From a virus: a DNA stretch of 28,524 nt. This document shows positions 22,611 to 27,816 of this stretch, in pieces. Under the pieces are notes generated by a model. That model saw only the letters and a program-made list of their open reading frames with translations, did not search any database and was not told where the DNA came from. How positions within the stretch are numbered: the stretch's first letter is position 1; every line of letters starts with the position of its first letter. The position numbers and the translations under genes are program-made. Where the stretch lies: IMG/VR virus record IMGVR_UViG_3300032311_000368, positions 1 to 28,524 of that record; one strand, 5' to 3'.

Positions 22611-23969
22611 TTACTTAGAAGCATACATGTTGTGGACTAGAATATCGTTTGCAAAATAAAGATCTTTTACTTCTGTATCGATTGAGACTGTTTCTACTGG
22701 AGAGTTTACGTACTGAATAGAATTAACCAATATAGTATCTCCCTCACTATCAACTACATAGTCCCCAACAACAACATTTTCCATTTGGGTAAACTTCCAC
22801 AGATCATCACGCTTTACAAGCATTGTGTGCTCATATGTAACCTTTAATTTATTATTTAATAAATAATATCCTTCCCAAGTTGATTTAATTATATTGGTAA
22901 CTGCTGTAGTAGTAAATGTTGCATCATCAAGATTATTTGATGTCCAAGAATCAAGGTATGAAGGATTTTCTTCATCTGGAATTGAAGATACGCTCAAAGA
23001 TAATAGTTCGTCTCCAACAACAAGATCTTCAATATTCTTATATGTTCTATCTGCAAGCAATATTGGAGTTCCATAAACAAGACATCCTCCACCACCAGGT
23101 GTGAAAGAAAATACGCTGAATCCAGTTATAAATCCAAATACGCTAAATCCTGCTGGTGTGAAAGAAAATACGCTGAATGTTGGTGCAAAAGAAAATACAG
23201 AAAATGCTGGAGTAGAGCATGAATCAATGCAGTAGTATGCTATTCCAGTTTGCTGTCCTGAACAGTTCAATACTTTAACTCTCATTGCAAGTCCGCAACA
23301 CTCTGAACGATATGCAGTTCCTGATGGGATTTCATCTGAATAACATGGAGTTGGCGTAGTTGGAGTAAAAGCAAATACGCTAAATGTAGGAGCAGGTGGT
23401 GTTGGTGTTGGTGTTGCTCCTGGACAGTTTCCTGGGAAACCAGATGAAGCAACACTATAACCAAGTGAAGGACAATAGGTTAGTTGTGGTACGCCACAAA
23501 ATGTGCGTCCCATGTTTCTTGGTGGACAAGTCTTTGCAGTACATGGATCATATTGATATTGATACCAAGTTCCATATCCATCAGCATCAACATTTACACA
23601 ATATCCAGCATCGTCATCTTGGCAGCAAGAATTATCTACTGGAGGAGTTGGGCTTACTGGCGATACTGGAGACACTGGGGACACTGGCGTTGGATCTGGG
23701 GTAAATCCAAAAACTGTAAATGCTGGGGCTGAGTAAGAATAGTACTGAATTGAAACAACTGTGTCATAGTCAACAGCAGTTCCTCCAGGAATTGATTGAG
23801 TGGCAACCTTTTGATCTAAATTAGATGTTTGAGTTGTTATTGGTGTACTAATTACTGCGGGAACAAGTCCAAGCGATTGCAACGTTGTTGATGCATTAGT
23901 ATATGATAAAGTTGAAAGGTCTGGTACTACAACCATACCCTTTCCAAATAGCCCAAGTGTAGTTAGCAT
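22611..23969 (-). CDS. PASTA / Pro-rich / Cys-rich fibre with C-terminal Hint domain
   Basis: A 452-residue mosaic. Residues 10-78 are a PASTA-like domain (VVVPDLSTLSYTNASTTLQS, GLVPAVISTPI, ATQSIPGGTAVDYDT). An AFTVFGFTP element and a (VSP)4 run at 96-107 follow. Residues 114-192 and 209-252 are two Cys-rich modules, each flanked by FSVFxFTP elements. Residues 255-292 contain four more FSVFxF elements. C296, after TPGGGG, opens a Hint domain (CLVYGTPILLADRTY, ADRTYKNIEDLVVGDELL) with the block-B Thr-x-x-His (VTYEHTML) intact and the end DILVHN at 442-447. MYASK follows. The missing Cys/Ser/Thr after HN argues against protein splicing and for cleavage or ligation. It forms one transcription unit with fibre genes and the GT60-like enzyme. 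Confidence 0.83.
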   Translation of the reverse strand: MLTTLGLFGKGMVVVPDLSTLSYTNASTTLQSLGLVPAVISTPITTQTSNLDQKVATQSIPGGTAVDYDTVVSIQYYSYSAPAFTVFGFTPDPTPVSPVSPVSPVSPTPPVDNSCCQDDDAGYCVNVDADGYGTWYQYQYDPCTAKTCPPRNMGRTFCGVPQLTYCPSLGYSVASSGFPGNCPGATPTPTPPAPTFSVFAFTPTTPTPCYSDEIPSGTAYRSECCGLAMRVKVLNCSGQQTGIAYYCIDSCSTPAFSVFSFAPTFSVFSFTPAGFSVFGFITGFSVFSFTPGGGGCLVYGTPILLADRTYKNIEDLVVGDELLSLSVSSIPDEENPSYLDSWTSNNLDDATFTTTAVTNIIKSTWEGYYLLNNKLKVTYEHTMLVKRDDLWKFTQMENVVVGDYVVDSEGDTILVNSIQYVNSPVETVSIDTEVKDLYFANDILVHNMYASK

Positions 23970-23978
23970 TTCTAAAAC

Positions 23979-24629
23979 CTACGCTATCAAATCGCCAACA
24001 AGGATCCAGGTGTTCTCTTCTATCTTAATAAGTGTTGCTCCTGAGTATCTTGCTGCAATCTTCTTATTAGAATTTTTGCTTTGAATAGTTACTCCAACAG
24101 CGCCAGCAATTGATGTAATTCCAACTCCGTAGCGAAGAATATCAAGTCTTTGACCAATTACAAATGGAGTGGTGCTATTTGCTGGAACTAAAATTTCATT
24201 TGCAGTATCGGAATTTGCAATAATTGTTCGACCAGCATCTTCGAGTGTAATTGTATATGTTGCTGTATTTGTCTTTGAAAGAAGTGGAGTTGAATCAGAA
24301 AAAGACCTCCAACTAGTTCCATCAAAGTATTGAATCTGATTAATAGGAAGACCTGCTGCATCATTTCTTACAAAACAGACAATTCCTTTTTTATTTTCTG
24401 CAGAAATATCAGCAAAAACTAAATCTCTGGCTGCTGGGTTTAAAAAGTTATTTACTCCAGCCTTTGCTTTTACAACAGTATCAAAAGTTACTGTACTTGA
24501 AAACCGCTGATCTGCTGACCAAGTATATGCTGCACCAGTATTAACTGCTCCTGCAATTGGGTGCCACTTATCTGTTGCTGAACTATAAATATATGCTACT
24601 TTAGATTCTGAATCAATAACCTTTGGCAT
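23979..24629 (-). CDS. Tail fibre protein with shared C-terminal beta domain
   Basis: A 216-residue protein. The N-terminus (MPKVIDSESKVAYIYSSA, then TDKWHPIAG) contains a short module for fibre attachment. The middle has NQIQYFDGTSWRSFSD. The last 90 residues (ATYTITLEDAGRTIIANSD, GQRLDILRYGVGITSIAG, TLIKIEENTWILVGDLIA) align with the C-terminus of the 470-residue fibre at 15218-16630. I chose ATG 24629, which overlaps the previous stop as TAATG. The longer frame from 24677 would overlap the previous gene by 48 nt. Followed by the PASTA/Hint fibre after a 9-nt gap. Confidence 0.78.
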   Translation of the reverse strand: MPKVIDSESKVAYIYSSATDKWHPIAGAVNTGAAYTWSADQRFSSTVTFDTVVKAKAGVNNFLNPAARDLVFADISAENKKGIVCFVRNDAAGLPINQIQYFDGTSWRSFSDSTPLLSKTNTATYTITLEDAGRTIIANSDTANEILVPANSTTPFVIGQRLDILRYGVGITSIAGAVGVTIQSKNSNKKIAARYSGATLIKIEENTWILVGDLIA

Positions 24630-25081
24630 TATGCACCAACCTTTACAAATGAAGTAGTAGAAGAATCGTAAACCCACATTTCAAGTGGAGACGTACCCTT
24701 TTTAATCCAAATTAAACCATTAACAAGTCCAGTAGTTGGTGCTGCTGTTTGATATTGAGAAGTTGCAAATTGAACCCCAGTTCCACCAGTTACATCTGAG
24801 TCTACCCAAATCATTCCATCAATAATTGATGATGGCTCATTTGCCGTATATGTGCTTCCAATACCTTTTGCATTAATAGCAGCAATATCTGTTTTAATGT
24901 CTTTAATGTGTCCCACAAGAGATGGCCTTACAATGTCTGCCTCTGATGCTGGAGGAGTCTTTGACCCGTAGTGATAGATTCGAAGCGCTTCTTGAATATC
25001 AGCAGCCTCGTCCATTCCAGGAACCTTGGTATTAAATACGCCTGTTCCGTTGTCTGTGTTGTCTATGTTTTTATTTGCCAT
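24629..25081 (-). CDS. Small fibre/adhesin protein
   Basis: A 150-residue protein with AAAGGTGA before ATG 25081. The N-terminal half (MDEAADIQEALRIYHYGSK, then VRPSLVGHIKDIKTDIAAI) is helical and looks like a fibre base. The C-terminal half has two EGxxWxD-type fibre modules (SSIIDGMIWVDSD and GLVNGLIWIKKG) ending VYDSSTTSFVKVGA, like the module in the short fibre at 16690. It is the first gene of the unit that includes the PASTA/Hint fibre and the GT60-like enzyme. Confidence 0.72.
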   Translation of the reverse strand: MANKNIDNTDNGTGVFNTKVPGMDEAADIQEALRIYHYGSKTPPASEADIVRPSLVGHIKDIKTDIAAINAKGIGSTYTANEPSSIIDGMIWVDSDVTGGTGVQFATSQYQTAAPTTGLVNGLIWIKKGTSPLEMWVYDSSTTSFVKVGA

Positions 25082-25098
25082 TTATTTTCACCTTTTCG

Positions 25099-25107
25099 AT
25101 TATACCA
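25099..25107 (-). promoter_or_regulatory. Extended -10 promoter before 25081
   Basis: TGGTATAAT on the minus strand with AAAGGTGA and ATG within the next 20 nt. The leader would be only about 10 nt. Confidence 0.6.
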
Positions 25108-25678
25108 CAGTAATCAGAATATGAACCTTACGGGTATCGGATATCTGAGACCATGTCCCTTCTGAAAGTTCTGCTGCCTTGATCGTAATTGGTAGAGTAA
25201 GAGTATCATTTGTAACAGTTACTGACCCAATAGAAATAGATGAGGCAATTGGGTTTGTTCCCACAATGCTGTGTTGAATATTAAAGTTTGCAGCAGTTAA
25301 GTTTTGATTGCTTGTTAAAGATGCAATTTTTTGAACATTAAAAGTAATTGTCTTTGATCCTGCAGAAAAAATAACATCTAGGTTTTCTGAATAAATTGCG
25401 GGATTAACTTTAAGTCTTGAAGTCCATCTATTACCACCAGGCTCAGAGATATACTCATACATATATGTATATTCAGAATCAGCCTTTGATACATTTATTG
25501 CCCAGTCACCAATATTTGGAACTTGGCTTCCTAAAGCCCCCGAGTTATTTGGGTTTTGATTTGAAGAAAAAATTTTACTTCCTCTTGTACCTGATGGACC
25601 AAAGTCAACATCTAGGTTTACTATGTCTGGACCACCAATTACAGTAATGTTATCTGTAGATAAAAGTAGTTCTGCCAT
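25100..25678 (-). CDS. Unknown beta-rich structural protein
   Basis: A 192-residue protein following the BppU-like gene with a TAATATG junction and GGAG upstream. The N-terminus reads LLLSTDNITVIGGPDIVNLD. The centre is rich in Gly, Asn and aromatic residues (DSEYTYMYEYISEPGGNRW). The C-terminus is beta-rich (SSISIGSVTVTNDTLTLPI, RKVHILITVV). No known family is recognised. Position and composition suggest a baseplate or fibre component. Its last codons overlap the promoter of the next unit. Confidence 0.6.
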   Translation of the reverse strand: MAELLLSTDNITVIGGPDIVNLDVDFGPSGTRGSKIFSSNQNPNNSGALGSQVPNIGDWAINVSKADSEYTYMYEYISEPGGNRWTSRLKVNPAIYSENLDVIFSAGSKTITFNVQKIASLTSNQNLTAANFNIQHSIVGTNPIASSISIGSVTVTNDTLTLPITIKAAELSEGTWSQISDTRKVHILITVV

Positions 25679-25679
25679 A

Positions 25680-26027
25680 TTATGCTCCAGTTACGTCTGC
25701 TGTTACAGTGACTGTTCCAGTTAGAAGTGTATAAATTTTTGTTGCGCCCTGAGTAATTTGAACATCATAAACGTACTCTGTTCCAGCAGTTAGAGTTCTT
25801 CCAGTGGCAGGTAAAATTGAGCAAGTAATATAACTATTATTTGAAGCAATGCTTGCTGTTGCTGCAACGGTAAATGATGGATTTTCTCCACGGGATGTAC
25901 TTATAGTAAAAGTTGCACCATAGTTTAAAAGAGAGAAAATGGCACCAGAAGAATCTTTAGGGTATATGTTGAACTCATATGTGTCACCCTTATAATAGTT
26001 AATATTGTATGTGCCTGGAAATGCCAT
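25680..26027 (-). CDS. BppU-like small baseplate protein
   Basis: A 115-residue protein with AGGAGGAA before ATG 26027. NINYYKGDTYEFNIYPKDSS near the start and TLLTGTVTVTADVTGA at the end match the paralogues at 20032-20439 and 26850-27263. The fold is probably a small beta-sandwich as in baseplate upper-protein N-terminal domains. The promoter lies so close that the ribosome site is at the very 5' end of the mRNA. Confidence 0.6.
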   Translation of the reverse strand: MAFPGTYNINYYKGDTYEFNIYPKDSSGAIFSLLNYGATFTISTSRGENPSFTVAATASIASNNSYITCSILPATGRTLTAGTEYVYDVQITQGATKIYTLLTGTVTVTADVTGA

Positions 26028-26042
26028 TATTCCTCCTGCTTA

Positions 26043-26051
26043 ATTATACCA
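26043..26051 (-). promoter_or_regulatory. Extended -10 promoter before 26027
   Basis: TGGTATAAT on the minus strand, with CAGGAGGAATAATG following. The expected start is near 26036, making a leader of about 9 nt. Confidence 0.6.
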
Positions 26052-26053
26052 TG

Positions 26054-26749
26054 TTAGAACGTTGAAATATAGATTGATTTCAAAACCGCCATAGAGTCTA
26101 GATCTGCTCTAAGTTGTGGAACTATGCCACTTGACTTATCGATGCTGTCATCTAGATAAAGCAGATGGGTTGTAGATAGTTCATAGTCATACTGGTATTT
26201 AAGGTTTGCAACAAAACTTGTAACAGCCTTACCTGTATCTGGGAAATACGATCTAGCCCAAACCTCAGTATTATTTCCATATGTCGATAAATCAAAAGTA
26301 TAGGTAATCCTAAGTTGTGAGCCAATATCTAAGTGTTTTAAGTTAATCCTACGAGTTTCAGGATTATATAAACTTATGTTGTCTTTTGGTAAATATTTTT
26401 CATTTGTTCCTTTACCAAGAGAGTCTACGTAAACATCTACCCATCCATCATCTCCCCGTGTTGCACCAAGTGAAAAATTTATAGGATTTCGATTATCATA
26501 ATTTGCCCATCCATCAGCAAATAAAGACTTTCCATCCTTGCCTGCTGGTCCACGTTCACCTTGCAAGCCAATAGGCCCCTGTGGGCCTGGCTGGCCGTCT
26601 AATCCCCTAGGTCCTGCTGGACCCTGTGGTCCTTGAACTGGAATATAAAGGCTACTATCGATAGACCCTATTTCTTGAGATTGCTGAACTTGGTCAGCAT
26701 AGTTTGTTTTTCTGCTACCAGGGAAATCTGTGCTTCTGCTTAGCGCCAT
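26054..26749 (-). CDS. Collagen-like tail fibre
   Basis: A 231-residue fibre. Residues 1-39 are a head segment. Residues 40-75 are twelve unbroken Gly-x-y triplets ([15 protein letters not shown], then [18 protein letters not shown]), which form a trimeric collagen-like helix in other phage fibres. The C-terminal 150 residues ([51 protein letters not shown]) form a beta-rich tip that likely contacts the receptor. Only one proline is in the y position, the others in x. The start overlaps the 33-residue gene's stop as TAATG. It is a candidate substrate for the prolyl-hydroxylase-like enzymes (inference). Confidence 0.82.
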   Translation of the reverse strand: MALSRSTDFPGSRKTNYADQVQQSQEIGSIDSSLYIPVQGPQGPAGPRGLDGQPGPQGPIGLQGERGPAGKDGKSLFADGWANYDNRNPINFSLGATRGDDGWVDVYVDSLGKGTNEKYLPKDNISLYNPETRRINLKHLDIGSQLRITYTFDLSTYGNNTEVWARSYFPDTGKAVTSFVANLKYQYDYELSTTHLLYLDDSIDKSSGIVPQLRADLDSMAVLKSIYISTF

Positions 26750-26850
26750 TACTTCTTTACCTTGAAAGTTTGTGACTTTCCAGATTGGTAGGTGATCTTA
26801 ATTACAGATGGTAGATTATTTTTATTTTCAGAAACTTTAATTACTGGCAT
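26749..26850 (-). CDS. 33-residue basic protein between two fibre genes
   Basis: A very short frame bounded on both sides by TAATG junctions (ATG 26850, stop TAA 26749), so it is translationally coupled to the BppU-like gene before it and the collagen-like fibre after it. The product starts MPVIKVSENKNNLPSVIKI and ends TYQSGKSQTFKVKK. It is Lys-rich with a beta-like pattern. No family is recognised. The double coupling and the absence of other use for the gap support it as a gene. Confidence 0.65.
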   Translation of the reverse strand: MPVIKVSENKNNLPSVIKITYQSGKSQTFKVKK

Positions 26851-27263
26851 TAGAGAGATCCTCCAGTATAGGTAATATCACCAATTACTGATATCGTTCC
26901 AATGAGCGGAGTCCAGATAACATCTAGCGCATCTGTTGATCCATTAATTGTTACTTGAAGATCAAACATTAATTCTCCAACTTTAGATGCCCGACCCTTT
27001 CCCCAGTCTTTAGTTGTAGATGCTGGTGCGGTAATTGTGACAGTTCCAGGCGCTGGCTTGGTAACAGTTAAAATATCAATTAAATCTGTTGACTTCTCAT
27101 ATGCTGTTGAAATAAAATCCCAAGTAGTGATATTATATGGGGTAACTTCATCATCTTGCAAAAAACTAACAGTGATTGAAGATGTATCCCCTCTAACCAC
27201 AGACCATTTAATATTTACAGGGTCTGCTCCAAAAATTTCAGGGCCATAAGAAGAGGAACTCAT
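26850..27263 (-). CDS. BppU-like small baseplate protein
   Basis: A 137-residue paralogue of the proteins at 20032-20439 and 25680-26027: IKWSVVRGDTSSITVSFLQD near the N-terminus and WTPLIGTISVIGDITYTGGS at the end. It heads an operon with the 33-residue protein and the collagen-like fibre. TATAAT lies 8 nt before ATG 27263 and no ribosome site is present, so the mRNA is probably leaderless. It is likely an adaptor that anchors the collagen-like fibre (inference). Confidence 0.6.
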   Translation of the reverse strand: MSSSSYGPEIFGADPVNIKWSVVRGDTSSITVSFLQDDEVTPYNITTWDFISTAYEKSTDLIDILTVTKPAPGTVTITAPASTTKDWGKGRASKVGELMFDLQVTINGSTDALDVIWTPLIGTISVIGDITYTGGSL

Positions 27264-27271
27264 AATACTTG

Positions 27272-27280
27272 ATTATACCA
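27272..27280 (-). promoter_or_regulatory. Extended -10 promoter, leaderless, before 27263
   Basis: TGGTATAAT on the minus strand. A TTGGTA sequence lies 17 nt upstream of the hexamer and could act as a -35, but it is part of the adjacent terminator-like hairpin. Confidence 0.6.
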
Positions 27281-27288
27281 TAAAAAAT

Positions 27289-27333
27289 GACTAATACCAA
27301 GGTGGTGGGTATAAGACAACCAAGGTATTAGTC
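27289..27333. terminator. Long-stem bidirectional terminator-like hairpin
   Basis: GACTAATACC (27289-27298) and GGTATTAGTC (27324-27333) form a perfect 10-bp stem with a 25-nt loop. TTTT follows on the plus strand and ATTTTTT on the minus strand, so it could stop transcription in both directions. Confidence 0.65.
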
Positions 27334-27339
27334 TTTTAA

Positions 27340-27348
27340 ATTATACCA
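27340..27348 (-). promoter_or_regulatory. Extended -10 promoter directly upstream of the hairpin
   Basis: TGGTATAAT on the minus strand. The expected start is at about 27333, which is the first base of the hairpin stem, so a transcript of about 50 nt would consist of the hairpin alone. Confidence 0.5.
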
Positions 27349-27349
27349 T

Positions 27350-27414
27350 AAAACGGACAATACAGACATGATATTAAAGTTTACCAGATTGTTACAATTG
27401 AGAATGTCCGTTTT
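27350..27414. repeat. Inverted AAAACGGACA motif pair
   Basis: AAAACGGACA at 27350-27359 faces TGTCCGTTTT at 27405-27414 across 45 nt. A third copy is at 27820-27829. They could be operators in the control region. Confidence 0.45.
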
Positions 27415-27461
27415 GTTACTTTTAGAATAGATTGCCAGGTTTGGGATAGTGTATACTTAAA

Positions 27462-27520
27462 TATATATAAGAGAAAAGAACTATCTTTAAGGTTTGTATA
27501 TAGAAGATATCTTATATATA
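27462..27520. repeat. AT-rich 11-bp inverted repeat after the holin-like gene
   Basis: TATATATAAGA (27462-27472) and TCTTATATATA (27510-27520) can pair across 37 nt. It lies immediately downstream of the holin-like stop codon and may end its transcript, but such AT-rich repeats arise easily by chance. Confidence 0.35.
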
Positions 27521-27530
27521 GTATATAAAG

Positions 27531-27782
27531 TTACTTTGATTTTGTAATATACTCAATTAGAATATCATACATATGGTCCAACTTCTTTTCCATATCTTGT
27601 CTTCGGGTATCTGCTTCCCGCATTCTGATTTCTAATCTCGAAACCTGGTCTTTTAAACTTGATCCAGAATTCGGTTTAAGTTCGACGAGATAATGTTTAA
27701 CAAGCCACTTGATTCCAAATCCGATTGATGATACAATTGTTAGGATGGCTACGATTAGCGAAGCCCAGTCTTGTACTGTCAT
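27531..27782 (-). CDS. Holin-like single-span membrane protein
   Basis: An 83-residue protein from ATG 27782 (MTVQDWASLIVAILTIVSSI). Residues 6-30 form one hydrophobic transmembrane segment, followed by a basic turn and a charged helical C-terminus, residues 43-78, with coiled-coil character (VSRLEIRMREADTRRQDME). This layout is common in short phage holins and in phage membrane proteins of unknown function. ATG 27782 is preferred over 27830 because a TATAAT box is 9 nt upstream. It is far from the muramidase gene, so a lysis pairing is not proven. It diverges from the plus-strand ORF. Confidence 0.6.
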   Translation of the reverse strand: MTVQDWASLIVAILTIVSSIGFGIKWLVKHYLVELKPNSGSSLKDQVSRLEIRMREADTRRQDMEKKLDHMYDILIEYITKSK

Positions 27783-27791
27783 AATAAGATT

Positions 27792-27797
27792 ATTATA
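27792..27797 (-). promoter_or_regulatory. -10 box of the holin-like gene
   Basis: TATAAT on the minus strand, 9 nt before ATG 27782, with no ribosome site between. It faces the plus-strand -10 (27803-27808) across 5 nt. Confidence 0.45.
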
Positions 27798-27802
27798 AGG
27801 GG

Positions 27803-27808
27803 TATATT
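27803..27808 (+). promoter_or_regulatory. -10 box of the plus-strand DHH-like gene
   Basis: TATATT on the plus strand, 8 nt before ATG 27817. AAGGGG at 27797-27802 is too far from the ATG for a good ribosome site, so a leaderless mRNA is likely. Confidence 0.4.
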
Positions 27809-27816
27809 TAACAAAA

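Noticed and set aside
27421-27460. Plus-strand promoter TTGCCA...TATACT after the holin-like gene.
   Set aside because: The spacer is only 14 nt and it would read antisense through the holin-like gene. Not convincing without data.
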